This document shows positions 7,899 through 16,921 of a stretch of DNA of 64,000 nucleotides, piece by piece. A program made the translations under genes and the position numbers. This DNA comes from Buttiauxella massiliensis (GTDB lineage Bacteria > Pseudomonadota > Gammaproteobacteria > Enterobacterales > Enterobacteriaceae), in NCBI RefSeq assembly GCF_902500225.1, contig NZ_LR722659.1, positions 1-64,000 on the forward strand, given 5' to 3'. Under the pieces are notes generated by a model that saw nothing but the letters and a program-made list of their open reading frames with translations, was not told where the DNA came from and did not search any database. Position 1 is the stretch's first letter. Every line of letters begins with the position of its first letter.

Positions 7899-9502
7899 GT
7901 TCATCGGAAGCCCTGTTATCCGCATGCACGACCCATCAGCAAGATCAGCAAAACCTCATTGCCCGGGCATCCGATGCTCTCCCTCTCTGGGATAACTGGT
8001 TGTTGCCACTCAGTCCTGAGCAGGAAACCGGAGATGATCCGGCATATGACGACAGCTTCCAGCTGATGCGCGAAGAGATTAATAAGCTCTCCGGCACAGA
8101 TCCTGAGCGACTCTGTGAACTGGCGGAAAAGTGTCTTTGCGAAAGTGCCAAAGATATCCGCGTAGTAACCTGGTACATCCAGGCCCGACTGAGCCGCGAC
8201 GGAGAGAAAGGACTGGCGGAAGGTTTGCTGCTGATGGTGGCGATGTTGTCACGCTACGGCAAACGTTGCCATCCTCAGCGCCCTGTTGCCCGGAAAGCCG
8301 CGATGGAGTGGCTCAGCAGTACAAAAATGCTGGATACGCTCTCACTCTGGCCGGAAGTAGACCGGGACGATGCCGCGCTCATTGCTGGAGCGATCAGTCT
8401 GCTGGCAAATGCAGTCGCTGACTGGCCTGAGAATGAAAAACCGTCTTTTGCCGGACTCTGCACGGCGCTTGAGAATCGTCTGGCGCGTTCCGGTGGGATG
8501 GACGCATTAATTCCCCAGAACAGCAGCGCCCCTGATTCCGGGTACGAATCTGTCCATTCTCAGTCCCCCCAGCTTACGCCCGTCAAGTCCGGTCGCGATT
8601 TGCTCGACCAGGCAAAGTTACTTTCCCGTTGGCTGGGTGAGCAACCACAGGGCTGGCTGGCCTCCCACCGGCTGATGAAAACCGTACGCTGGGATACCGT
8701 AGATCAAATCCCCCCGCTGGACAGCAGTGGCCGTTCCCGCCTGGTTCCGCCGAAACCAGAGTACCGGGCACAGCTGAAACGGCTGTACCTGCAAAAAAAC
8801 TGGGCTGAGCTGGTGGAGCAGGCCAGTCAGATGTACTGCGAAGGGGTCAACCATTTCTGGCTCGATCTTCAGTGGTATCTCTGGCAGGGGCTCAGTCATG
8901 CGGGTCAACCGTGGGAGAGCTGGTCTGATTCCGTGCTGCTGGATCTGCGCCTGTTCCTGAAGCGTATGCCGGGGCTGGAGGGACTGGCCTGGAATGATGG
9001 TACTCCGTTTGCCGATGAGGTCACCACAGGCTGGATAGCCGAAAAGGTGAATGAAGAAACGCGGATGTTCGGAGATGAACCGGCAACGGTGACCAACGGA
9101 CAGGGTGACGATGTGCTGTTACTCGAATCCGAAGCGATGGAGAAGGGAGACAGTGAAGGGCCCGAGTCAGCACTGGCCTGGCTTCAGTCCCGACCGGGGC
9201 TGGACACTCCCCGGCAGCGCTGGCTGGTGCGTCTGCTGATGGCCCGGGTTGCTGAGCAGTACGGCCGTAATGAAATGGCGCTGCATTTGCTGGGTGAACT
9301 GACCGCCAGCGCCCCACAACTGACGCTTGGCGACTGGGAGCCGTGCCTGTTATTTGAGGTGCAGGCTCGCCGTCTGAAGCTTCTGCGTATGAAAGCCGGT
9401 CGCAGTGAAAGTGATAAAGCCCGACTGATGCCTGAGATGGATACGCTACTGGCAGGTCTGATTGCTATCGACCCGGCCCGTGCCATGGTGCTCTGTGGCT
9501 AA
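7895..9502 (+). CDS. tssA: T6SS protein TssA (ImpA N-terminal domain)
   Basis: A 535 aa protein with the ImpA-type N-terminal region, where LWDNWLLPLSPEQETGDDPAY leads into a helical domain with RLSRDGEKGLAEGL and the RCHPQRP stretch. The middle carries a variable linker rich in Ser and Pro (about 205-225). The C-terminal helical part matches long TssA/VasJ proteins. TssA binds baseplate and membrane complex and primes sheath and tube polymerisation. It overlaps the preceding gene by four bases and precedes tssF by 34 bases. Confidence 0.85.
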   Translation: MSSSEALLSACTTHQQDQQNLIARASDALPLWDNWLLPLSPEQETGDDPAYDDSFQLMREEINKLSGTDPERLCELAEKCLCESAKDIRVVTWYIQARLSRDGEKGLAEGLLLMVAMLSRYGKRCHPQRPVARKAAMEWLSSTKMLDTLSLWPEVDRDDAALIAGAISLLANAVADWPENEKPSFAGLCTALENRLARSGGMDALIPQNSSAPDSGYESVHSQSPQLTPVKSGRDLLDQAKLLSRWLGEQPQGWLASHRLMKTVRWDTVDQIPPLDSSGRSRLVPPKPEYRAQLKRLYLQKNWAELVEQASQMYCEGVNHFWLDLQWYLWQGLSHAGQPWESWSDSVLLDLRLFLKRMPGLEGLAWNDGTPFADEVTTGWIAEKVNEETRMFGDEPATVTNGQGDDVLLLESEAMEKGDSEGPESALAWLQSRPGLDTPRQRWLVRLLMARVAEQYGRNEMALHLLGELTASAPQLTLGDWEPCLLFEVQARRLKLLRMKAGRSESDKARLMPEMDTLLAGLIAIDPARAMVLCG

Positions 9503-9536
9503 CTTTTTTGTTTGATTAATTTCAGGATACCCGTGC

Positions 9537-11306
9537 ATGGATGACTTAACCCTGCGCTATTTTGAGGCCGAAATGCGCTACCTGCGTGAGGCCGGTAAAG
9601 AATTTGCCCGGGCGCACCCGGACCGGGCGGCAATGCTTAATCTGGATAAACCCGGCGCACGTGACCCTTACGTAGAACGTCTGTTTGAAGGCTTTGCCTT
9701 CCTGATGGGGCGACTGCGTGAAAAGCTTGATGATGATTTGCCGGAGCTGACCGAAGGGCTGGTAAGCCTGTTATGGCCGCACTACATGCGGACCATTCCA
9801 TCCCTGGCAATCGTTGAGTTTTCTCCCGCGTGGCAAAGTCTTCGCCAGGCAGAAATGTTGGCTGAAGGCTTCTCGGTTCTCTCGCGTCCGGTGGGGCCGC
9901 ATAAAACCGCCTGCCAGTACCGGACCACGCGGGAAGTGCCTTTACAACCACTGCACCTTGCAGATGCGCGTCTTCATACCGAAACCGATGGACGTTCCGC
10001 TATTCGTCTGCGCTTTGAATGCCCGGAGAAAGTGGACTGGAGCAAGGCCGGGATCGACAAAGTCGCCATTTTTCTCAATGCCGAAAGCCCTGTCAGCTCC
10101 GCCCTGCATCTGGCGATGACCCGTCGCGTTCATGCCATGCATGCCCGTCATGCCGGAACCCGCACCGAACGCCATCAGTTTGATGGCTGGTGCAAACCCA
10201 TGGGCTTTGATGACCATGATGGCCTGTGGAAGAAAGCGGATTCTGCCTTCAGTGGTTATCAGTTGCTGCTGGAATACTTCAGCTTCCGGCCGAAGTTTAT
10301 GTTTGTTGAGCTGCGGGGTCTTGAAACCATCGGGCTTAATGCGGCCAGCACCTGGTTTGAAATCGACATGGTGCTCAGTGAAGCCTGGTCATCCGATCTG
10401 CCGTTTGAGACCGAGAACTTCCGCCTGCATTGTGCGCCGGTTATCAACCTCTTCACGCTCGAAGCCGACCCGCTGACGCTTAACCCGCTGGATAACGAAT
10501 ACCTGCTGCGGCCGCTGCGTCTTCAGGACGGCCACACCGAGATTTACAGCGTCGATAACATCCACGGTGCGGTGAAACTCGGCAAACATCAGTATGTTCC
10601 GTTCACCAGTTTCCGGCACCGGGGCGGCATGATGCGCCACGATGCACCCGAGCGCTATTTCCATACCCGGGTCAAACGCGGGGCATCGGGCCTTTATGAC
10701 ACCTGGCTTATTCTCGGTGGCCGCTCCTTTGAACTGGATCAGCTGTCTGAGAAACCCGAATCACTCTCGATGCGGATCACCGGCACCAACGGCCAGCTCC
10801 CGCGTAAGGCACTGGAAAGCACATTGCTGGACAGGGTGGTCAAAGCAGGCAAAGTCCCGGTCCGGGTGCTGAATGTGTCTGCCCCGACAATGCCGCTATA
10901 TCCACCTGCCAGTGACCGTTTCCACTGGCGGGTCATGAGTCATCTGGGCTCAAACTTCCTCAGCATGATGGACAATCCTGAAGTGCTGCGGGGGACGCTG
11001 GCCCTGTATGACTGGACCGACGATGAGATGAACCGCCGTCGCCTTGAAGCCATTGTCGCGGTGAAACATACCCTTATCCGACGCTTCGAGAAGGGCTTTA
11101 TGCTGCGTGGCGTGGATATCGAGGTCACGCTGAACATGGATAATTTTGCAGGTGAGGGGGATGTGAACCTCTTTGGCGAAATGCTGCATCGCTTCTTCGC
11201 GCTGTATGCGGATATTCACCTCTTTAACCAGCTCACGCTGGTGCTGCAACCGACTGGGAAACGACTGAGATGGAAAGAATTTCACAGCCAGCACGTACCG
11301 GGCTGA
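9537..11306 (+). CDS. tssF: T6SS baseplate protein TssF (VasA/ImpG)
   Basis: A 589 aa protein with the typical TssF start (MDDLTLRYFEAEMRYLREAG), the EFARAHPDRAAMLNL helix, the conserved DPYVERLFEGFAFL segment and LPELTEGLVSLLWPHY. The length is normal for the family. TssF forms the wedge of the T6SS baseplate with TssG and TssE. The tssG start lies inside the end of this gene (37 bp overlap), so the two are translationally coupled, as expected for partners with fixed stoichiometry. Confidence 0.95.
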   Translation: MDDLTLRYFEAEMRYLREAGKEFARAHPDRAAMLNLDKPGARDPYVERLFEGFAFLMGRLREKLDDDLPELTEGLVSLLWPHYMRTIPSLAIVEFSPAWQSLRQAEMLAEGFSVLSRPVGPHKTACQYRTTREVPLQPLHLADARLHTETDGRSAIRLRFECPEKVDWSKAGIDKVAIFLNAESPVSSALHLAMTRRVHAMHARHAGTRTERHQFDGWCKPMGFDDHDGLWKKADSAFSGYQLLLEYFSFRPKFMFVELRGLETIGLNAASTWFEIDMVLSEAWSSDLPFETENFRLHCAPVINLFTLEADPLTLNPLDNEYLLRPLRLQDGHTEIYSVDNIHGAVKLGKHQYVPFTSFRHRGGMMRHDAPERYFHTRVKRGASGLYDTWLILGGRSFELDQLSEKPESLSMRITGTNGQLPRKALESTLLDRVVKAGKVPVRVLNVSAPTMPLYPPASDRFHWRVMSHLGSNFLSMMDNPEVLRGTLALYDWTDDEMNRRRLEAIVAVKHTLIRRFEKGFMLRGVDIEVTLNMDNFAGEGDVNLFGEMLHRFFALYADIHLFNQLTLVLQPTGKRLRWKEFHSQHVPG

Positions 11307-12352
11307 CATTCGCCCTCAATAAGGACATCTGGCGAGCCAATTTTTACCGTTTCTGCCAGCTGCTGGAGCAGGAAAGTCCTGACTCACCGAAGCTCGGGGC
11401 CACCAGCCACCCCGCCAACGATCCGGTGCGTTTTCGCCCCTGGCCGGGGATGGGATTTCCCGTCAGCACGCTAAAGGCGGTTGAGACTGATGAAGATCAT
11501 CCCGAACGTCCCCCGACCGTGCGCACGACTTTTCTGGGAATGTACGGCGTGGACTCGCCCCTCCCGGGCATGTATCTGGATGATATCGCGCAGCGCCGGG
11601 AAGGGCATGAAGCGGTCACCTCGTTTCTGGATATCTTCAGCCACCGTATCACCACGCAGTATTACCGTATCTGGCGCAAGTACGCCTACCCGGCCACGTT
11701 TGAGGCTGGAGGACGAGACGCCACTTCCCAGTGTCTGCTGGGGCTGGTGGGTCTCGGCATTCCGGGTACGGCTGAACATGTGGCAACCCCGGTATCCCGA
11801 TTCCTGGCGCTGCTGGGCACCATGCGCTTACCGACCCGCAATGCGGAAGGTATCCGGGCACTGGTCAGCCTGCTGGCCCCGCATACCCGGGCGACGATCA
11901 CCGAACCTGATCCGGTCAAAGTGCATATCGATAACCGCAGTGGGTTAGGGGCTGGAAACCGTGTTCAACTTTCGCAGCGAGCGACACTGGGCAAAACCGG
12001 CAAAGAAGCATGCAGCCGGGTGCTGGTGACACTGGTCACGGACGATCCGGAGGAAGCCGAAGGCTGGTTACCTGGCGGTCACATCCATACCGACCTGCTG
12101 GTGCTGATGCGCGTGTATCTGGGCTACCGCAGTGATGCACGGTTACGCCTGACCGTACCGGTGCAACTCCTGCCAGAGCCCCGCCTGGGCAAAGGTCGGC
12201 GTATTCAACTGGGGCGCACCGGTCTGCTCGGACTGAGAGACGGCAAACTCAGCGATAACCGTGAAACCCTGACCGTCAGTCTGGGTTGCTATGCAGGGCT
12301 ACAATGCCAGGTGCTGGCACCGGCAGAAGACGGCCACTACCGTTTCGATTAA
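11270..12352 (+). CDS. tssG: T6SS baseplate protein TssG (VasB/ImpH)
   Basis: A 360 aa protein with the TssG pattern: NFYRFCQLLEQ near the N-terminus, VRFRPWPGMGFP, a TTFLGMYGVDSPLPGMYLDD segment and LDIFSHRITTQYYRIWRKY. TssG bridges two TssF copies in the baseplate wedge. It begins inside tssF. A 155-bp gap containing an ERIC element separates it from tssJ. Confidence 0.94.
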   Translation: MERISQPARTGLTFALNKDIWRANFYRFCQLLEQESPDSPKLGATSHPANDPVRFRPWPGMGFPVSTLKAVETDEDHPERPPTVRTTFLGMYGVDSPLPGMYLDDIAQRREGHEAVTSFLDIFSHRITTQYYRIWRKYAYPATFEAGGRDATSQCLLGLVGLGIPGTAEHVATPVSRFLALLGTMRLPTRNAEGIRALVSLLAPHTRATITEPDPVKVHIDNRSGLGAGNRVQLSQRATLGKTGKEACSRVLVTLVTDDPEEAEGWLPGGHIHTDLLVLMRVYLGYRSDARLRLTVPVQLLPEPRLGKGRRIQLGRTGLLGLRDGKLSDNRETLTVSLGCYAGLQCQVLAPAEDGHYRFD

Positions 12353-12370
12353 TCGTAACTCATCAACTTT

Positions 12371-12491
12371 CCCCAAAATAATTCTGGTTGCAGGAAGGCG
12401 GCAAACGAATAAGTCCCCGGGAGTATAGTTCACTATGTGACCGGGGCGAATGAGCGCAGCCAACGCATCTGCAACCAGAAGTATGAAGGGG
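12371..12491. repeat. ERIC (enterobacterial repetitive intergenic consensus) element
   Basis: About 121 bp forming one long imperfect palindrome. The arms are AATAATTCTGGTTGCAGGA on one side and CTGCAACCAGAAGTATGA on the other, with outer CCCC/GGGG ends and the characteristic centre AAGTCCCCGGGAGTATAG ... GACCGGGGCGAATGAG. It matches the ERIC consensus in arms, centre and length. It sits between tssG and the tssJ ribosome binding site and would form a stable hairpin in the T6SS transcript. Confidence 0.9.
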
Positions 12492-12507
12492 AAAAAGGAA
12501 CTTCTGA

Positions 12508-13032
12508 ATGGCAACAACAACTCGCTGGTGGGCGCTGACGCTTGTCGCCTGCGGTCTGCTTTCAGGCTGCGGTCTGACCCAGACCGTCACGGATGGCACA
12601 GTCAGTCTGACGAAATCCATCTTCTATAAACACATTAAAACCCTTCATCTGGACTTCACGCCGCGTACTGCCGTCAATGCCGATGGCGCACAGACGCCAC
12701 TGGCGACAATGGTCCGGGTCTATCAGCTCAAGGACCGTAAAGGTGTGGATGCTGCTGATTATCAGACGTTGCTGCGTAACGCCGATACGGTACTCAAAGA
12801 GGATGTGCTGGCGTCAAAAGAGCTGCTGGTGATGCCCAACGGCAGCGTGTCGCTCAATATGCCTATGGATGAAAATGCGCAGTTCGTGGCGGTGATTGCC
12901 CTGTTCAACCGACCGGATATGAAAGACAACCGCTGGCGGAAGGTCTTGACCCGTGATGACCTCGATCCGGACAAACCGCGCACCCTAGAGCTCGGTGATG
13001 GCTGGATCAACCTCGTGCCGGTAAAGGAGTGA
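12508..13032 (+). CDS. tssJ: T6SS outer-membrane lipoprotein TssJ (SciN)
   Basis: A 174 aa protein with a lipoprotein signal peptide and lipobox LLSGC (Cys21). The mature part has the small beta-sandwich of TssJ with LHLDFTPRTAVN, MVRVYQLKD and LFNRPDMKDNRWRKVL. It is anchored in the outer membrane and holds the periplasmic domain of TssM. An AAAGGAA box precedes the ATG, immediately after the ERIC element. vgrG follows after only four bases. Confidence 0.93.
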   Translation: MATTTRWWALTLVACGLLSGCGLTQTVTDGTVSLTKSIFYKHIKTLHLDFTPRTAVNADGAQTPLATMVRVYQLKDRKGVDAADYQTLLRNADTVLKEDVLASKELLVMPNGSVSLNMPMDENAQFVAVIALFNRPDMKDNRWRKVLTRDDLDPDKPRTLELGDGWINLVPVKE

Positions 13033-13036
13033 AGTG

Positions 13037-15358
13037 ATGGATAACTGGTTAGCTCTTTTTGACGGGCAGACGCGCTATTCTCTGGACATCAACGACAGCA
13101 CCGTACTGCCGGATGTACTGAATTTTACCGGGCGCGAAGCGTTAAGCGAGACGTTTAGCTGGGACATTGAATTCACCACTCCGCAGGCAAACATTGCCCC
13201 GGAGCAGGTGCTGATGAAATATGCCTCCCTGCGGATGCGCAGCGGTAAAAATGTTCATGGCATCATCATCCGTCTCGAATGGTTGTCCACCACCCAGGAC
13301 CAGTCGCATTACAAAGTGACGCTGAGCTCCCGCCTGGCGTTGCTCTCCTTTACCCGCCAGTGTGCCGTGTTCCAGAACCAGTCCGTGCCGGAAGTGGTGG
13401 AGCAGGTCTTGCGTCAGCACGGACTGGAAGGGCCTGATTTTGAGTTCCGCCTGGAGCGGACCTATCCACCGCGTGAACTCATTACCCAGTGGCGGGAAAC
13501 CGACCTGGAGTTTGTGCAGCGCATTCTGTCGGAAGTGGGGATTTACTGGCGTACGGAGATGGACAGCACCCGGGAAATGGATGTCTGTATCTTTGCCGAC
13601 AGCCAGCTCAACTATCAGTTTGATGTGCGCCTGCCGTACAGCGAGCCGTCCGGTCTGTACGATGGTGCGGCGGAGTCGGTGTGGGATGTGCGCACCCGGA
13701 ATAAAGTGGTCACCGGTACGGTTGCCACGCGTGATTACAACTACCGCACCGCCAGTACACCCCTGGATACAGCAGTGAGTGTGCAAACTAACGCCAGCAT
13801 GACCGGGGAACATTACCGCTACGCCGCCCCTTACCGCGAAGCCGGTGATGACACCGACCCGGAGCCGGAAACCGAGAGCGGGGCGTTTTATGCAAGAATT
13901 CATCACGAGCGCGAACTGAATAAATCAGCCCGTGTCAGTCTTGACAGTAATGCCTCGGGCCTGACCCCCGGCCAGGTGCTGGAGCCGCAGGGCGCGGTTA
14001 TCAGCGCCTTGCAGGAAGGTGTGATTATCACCCTGGTCACTTACCGTGCAGCCCGTGATACCCGCCTGCATGTGTCTGTCGAAGGAATGCCCTACAGCGA
14101 GCGCTACAGTTTCCGTCCGGTGGAAATCCCGCGCCCGGAAATCCACGGCACCCTGCCAGCGCGAATTGAAAGCCGGGAAAAAAACGATATTTATGCCCAC
14201 CTGGATGAACAGGGCCGCTACCGCGTAAAGCTGGACTTTGACCGGGAAGGGACGGAGCAAGGGTACGGCTATCTGTGGCTGCGTATGGCGAAACCCTATT
14301 CGGGTGACACCCTCGGCTGGCATACGCCGCTTATCGACGGGACCGAAGTGGCGATTGCGTACGGCAATGGTGATATCGACCTGCCGTATATCTCCCATGC
14401 AATGCACGACTCAGAGCACCCCGACCACGTTAACCGCGACAACCACACCCGCAATGTCCTCAGGACCCCGGCGAATAATAAGCTGCGGATGGAGGATAAG
14501 CGCGGCGAAGAGCATATCAAGCTCGCGACGGAATACGGCAAAACCCAGCTGAACACCGGCCACATGGTGGATGCGCAAGGCAAACCACGTGGCACCGGCA
14601 CCGAGCTGCGCACCGACGAACGGGGCACAATACGCGCCGGTAAAGGGATGTTTATCAGTGCGGACGGGCAGGGTAAAGCCCAGGGCAAGGTGCTGGATAT
14701 GGACGCCGCCTTGAAGGAAATCGACCAGCTGAACCAGCAACTGCAACAGCTGGAGATGGCCGCAGAGCAGGCACTGGCGCTGAAGGCGGATATCGACAGC
14801 CAGATACAGATGTTTGAGCAACGTCTGAAACCGCTCAATGAAGCGTTATTGTTCTCTGCACCTGAAGGAATCGCGTTCACCAGTGGCGAACACCTGCAAC
14901 TGACGGCCACGAAAAACGTCGCCATCAATGCCGGGGGCGATATCAGTGCCGGTGTGATGGGCAATATGACCGCCCTTGCCGGGGAGAAGCTGGGGCTGTT
15001 TGCCCGCACCGGGCAACTGAGCCTGAAGGCAGGAGAAGGCCCGATAGACATGCAGGCGCAGAACGCCAGCATGCGGCTGTTTGCAGAGAAGAAACTGACG
15101 TTGACCTCAGAAAGTGACATCTCGTTTGCCGGGAAGAAGCGCATCACGCTGATTGGTGGTGGCAGTTACCTGAAGCTGGAGGCAGGGAAGGTGGAGTACG
15201 GCACGACTGCGTCGTATATCCGCAAGGTGAAACGGACGATGTTTGCAGGGGCGGCAAACATACCCATCCATGCTGTGACCGGGAGCGGAATTTGCCTCAG
15301 TTGCCTGATGAAAGCGGCGATGAATGGAAATGCATTCGTCATTCGGGGGGAGTCATGA
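13037..15358 (+). CDS. vgrG: VgrG spike protein, copy 1 (complete)
   Basis: A 773 aa VgrG/TssI. The N-terminal half is gp27-like, followed by the OB-fold region (RYRVKLDFDREG ... GYLWLRMAKPYSG) and the needle. A coiled-coil insert at about 555-600 (LKEIDQLNQQLQQLEMAAEQ) leads into the DUF2345-type beta-helix and a C-terminus ending SCLMKAAMN ... RGES. VgrG trimers form the puncturing tip on the Hcp tube. ATG 13037 is preferred to GTG 13034 for its AAGGAG box. It overlaps the following DUF4123 gene by four bases. This is the only copy with both a full N-terminus and a good ribosome binding site. Confidence 0.94.
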   Translation: MDNWLALFDGQTRYSLDINDSTVLPDVLNFTGREALSETFSWDIEFTTPQANIAPEQVLMKYASLRMRSGKNVHGIIIRLEWLSTTQDQSHYKVTLSSRLALLSFTRQCAVFQNQSVPEVVEQVLRQHGLEGPDFEFRLERTYPPRELITQWRETDLEFVQRILSEVGIYWRTEMDSTREMDVCIFADSQLNYQFDVRLPYSEPSGLYDGAAESVWDVRTRNKVVTGTVATRDYNYRTASTPLDTAVSVQTNASMTGEHYRYAAPYREAGDDTDPEPETESGAFYARIHHERELNKSARVSLDSNASGLTPGQVLEPQGAVISALQEGVIITLVTYRAARDTRLHVSVEGMPYSERYSFRPVEIPRPEIHGTLPARIESREKNDIYAHLDEQGRYRVKLDFDREGTEQGYGYLWLRMAKPYSGDTLGWHTPLIDGTEVAIAYGNGDIDLPYISHAMHDSEHPDHVNRDNHTRNVLRTPANNKLRMEDKRGEEHIKLATEYGKTQLNTGHMVDAQGKPRGTGTELRTDERGTIRAGKGMFISADGQGKAQGKVLDMDAALKEIDQLNQQLQQLEMAAEQALALKADIDSQIQMFEQRLKPLNEALLFSAPEGIAFTSGEHLQLTATKNVAINAGGDISAGVMGNMTALAGEKLGLFARTGQLSLKAGEGPIDMQAQNASMRLFAEKKLTLTSESDISFAGKKRITLIGGGSYLKLEAGKVEYGTTASYIRKVKRTMFAGAANIPIHAVTGSGICLSCLMKAAMNGNAFVIRGES

Positions 15359-15867
15359 TTAACAGTCCGTTTGATTTCATTATGAGATCGTTAATGCATC
15401 ATCCTGATTGTTCACTGTTTGCACTTGTTGATGGTTTGCAATACGAGCGCTATTTCGGGGCCGAGATTCAGATTGAGCAGGGGGTCGCTGAACCATTTTT
15501 AAATAGCTGGCCCGACTCACGGCTCGCTTTTGCAGGGCCCTGGTTATTTCGTCTGAATACATCCGTCAGACATCGTGATAACTTGAAAAAACTGGCAGAA
15601 GCTCTTCCGGCTGTTTCATGGATTATTTCCTCAGAATCCATTGAAAATTTAATTTTCCATTTCAAACCCTTTCTAAACTTACAGCTACCAGATGGACGGA
15701 GTGCTCTTTTCCGATTTTATGACCCAAGGGTTCTAGCTGAAATCGAATTTTTGCTGGACGAAACTCACTATGAACAGCTTGTTAATAGAACGAAGGAGTG
15801 GGTCTTTCTGGTTGATGGGGGAATGTGGAATATGAAAGACAAAGCTGACTATTACACTGGTCGATAA
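15355..15867 (+). CDS. DUF4123 effector chaperone, cassette A
   Basis: A 170 aa DUF4123-family protein starting MINSPFDFIMRSL. Family features are the FALVDGLQYER strand, LAFAGPWLFRL, and LPDGRSALFRFYDPRVL. DUF4123 proteins (Tec/Tap adaptors) load a cognate effector on VgrG or PAAR. The ATG overlaps the vgrG stop (ATGA), so it is coupled to vgrG copy 1. It is clearly diverged from the copies in cassettes B and C (different N-terminus, AT-richer), which suggests specificity for effector A. Confidence 0.9.
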   Translation: MINSPFDFIMRSLMHHPDCSLFALVDGLQYERYFGAEIQIEQGVAEPFLNSWPDSRLAFAGPWLFRLNTSVRHRDNLKKLAEALPAVSWIISSESIENLIFHFKPFLNLQLPDGRSALFRFYDPRVLAEIEFLLDETHYEQLVNRTKEWVFLVDGGMWNMKDKADYYTGR

Positions 15868-15889
15868 TTTTAAAAAAATGGAGTAGTAA

Positions 15890-16246
15890 ATGGTAATGAA
15901 ATTATCGGAGCATCAGATTGAACAACTTTCCAAAAGAGAAAGTAATAATTACATTAAACGCCTACATGAGGTTATTGTCAGGAACTCCCCCTCACTTTAC
16001 GGAGATGAAGAATTACTTACAAGACTAAAAGATGCTGATGAATTCGTGAATATTCACAACTTTCAGAACCAAAAGGTTAAAACTGATTTTTTGATAACGA
16101 ATGCTTTTGAGCCTTATTTCTATAAAACCGAAGCAATGCAAGACTGGCTACTTAATGGTAAAGAAAGCACTGAGAGTGAATACATCAAGTATCAGCAAAT
16201 CCGGGGGAATCTGGTAAAAAGAATGTTCGGAGGAATCAATGAGTGA
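15890..16246 (+). CDS. Small T6SS accessory protein, cassette A (candidate co-adaptor)
   Basis: A 118 aa protein, mostly predicted helical and highly charged, starting MVMKLSEHQIEQLSKRES. A GGAG box lies six bases before ATG 15890. It shares the overall plan of the 114 aa proteins in cassettes B and C: KLSE start, DxxxxRL helix, K-x-x-DFL, and an F-x-P-x-FY-K segment, but with low identity. It always sits between the DUF4123 chaperone and the nuclease gene and overlaps the latter by 8 bp. A role as second chaperone or loading factor is inferred from context. No family name is known to me. Confidence 0.65.
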   Translation: MVMKLSEHQIEQLSKRESNNYIKRLHEVIVRNSPSLYGDEELLTRLKDADEFVNIHNFQNQKVKTDFLITNAFEPYFYKTEAMQDWLLNGKESTESEYIKYQQIRGNLVKRMFGGINE

Positions 16247-16913
16247 TATCGGAAGTACGCTTCCTGTACCATCTGGCAGGACTGGGACGTTTCCCCGGGC
16301 GGGGGGAGGCCGTTTAGGTGGAGTTATCGGGATTATTGAGGGGCTTGATGCAGCCAGGGAGGCGTACCTTGCCCGAATGGAGGAGATGGAGCGGGTTAAA
16401 AGTGAAGCTGCAACACTGACAAAAGAACTCAGTGAGGAAGGCTGTGATCAGTGTGTCTATACTCAAGGGCAGGTTACCCTACAGAATATAGAAGGTTGGT
16501 CCGATGTCAGTATTGCGTATCAGTTTTATATATGTCAGTTCCCTATACATTTCCCTGTGATGAAAATAATGGAATGGACTTATGGGGTGGCTTTTGATGG
16601 ATTTGTTCCAAAAGAATGCATACTGAAAGAAAGTAAGGCGAACTATGATCAGTTTTTTAATACGAATGGAGCGCTGAAATTTTTTATTGCGCTAACTAAA
16701 GGTGATGATGGCCTTTTTTTGGAGCAAGCTAACAGACAAAATGAGTGTGCAATTAAAGGGATGCCTCCAGGTAAATTAGAGTGGTACTTTATGCAACCAG
16801 TGAGCGCAAATTATGCACAAGAGATGTTTGCGATGAGTGGGTTAAGGATTAATGTCATCCACAAACCAATGCCTGCTGAATATATTAAAAATATTTTCCC
16901 TGAAAATATGTGA
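16239..16913 (+). CDS. Tox-REase-5 nuclease effector, cassette A
   Basis: A 224 aa protein. Residues 1-65 form a Gly-rich start and a helix; a CDQC pair is at 69-72. The C-terminal 150 residues fit the Tox-REase-5 fold: YQFYIC, then FDGF (Asp120), then KESKANYDQF with Glu131 and Lys133 as the E-x-K of a PD-(D/E)xK nuclease. The end, LEWYFMQPVSANYAQEMF, also matches the family. Members such as TseT of Pseudomonas are T6SS DNases. It has no secretion signal of its own and is likely delivered on VgrG by the DUF4123 partner. The cognate immunity gene starts eight bases downstream. Confidence 0.82.
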   Translation: MSDIGSTLPVPSGRTGTFPRAGGGRLGGVIGIIEGLDAAREAYLARMEEMERVKSEAATLTKELSEEGCDQCVYTQGQVTLQNIEGWSDVSIAYQFYICQFPIHFPVMKIMEWTYGVAFDGFVPKECILKESKANYDQFFNTNGALKFFIALTKGDDGLFLEQANRQNECAIKGMPPGKLEWYFMQPVSANYAQEMFAMSGLRINVIHKPMPAEYIKNIFPENM

Positions 16914-16921
16914 GGTTCCAT

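Noticed and set aside
13142-13906. Long minus-strand frames opposite the vgrG genes (also at 14296-15147, 18878-19756, 22277-23203)
   Set aside because: They lie antisense to clearly conserved vgrG codons, recur in every copy only because vgrG recurs, and show low-complexity Ser/Cys/Pro- or His/Val-rich peptides with no family features.
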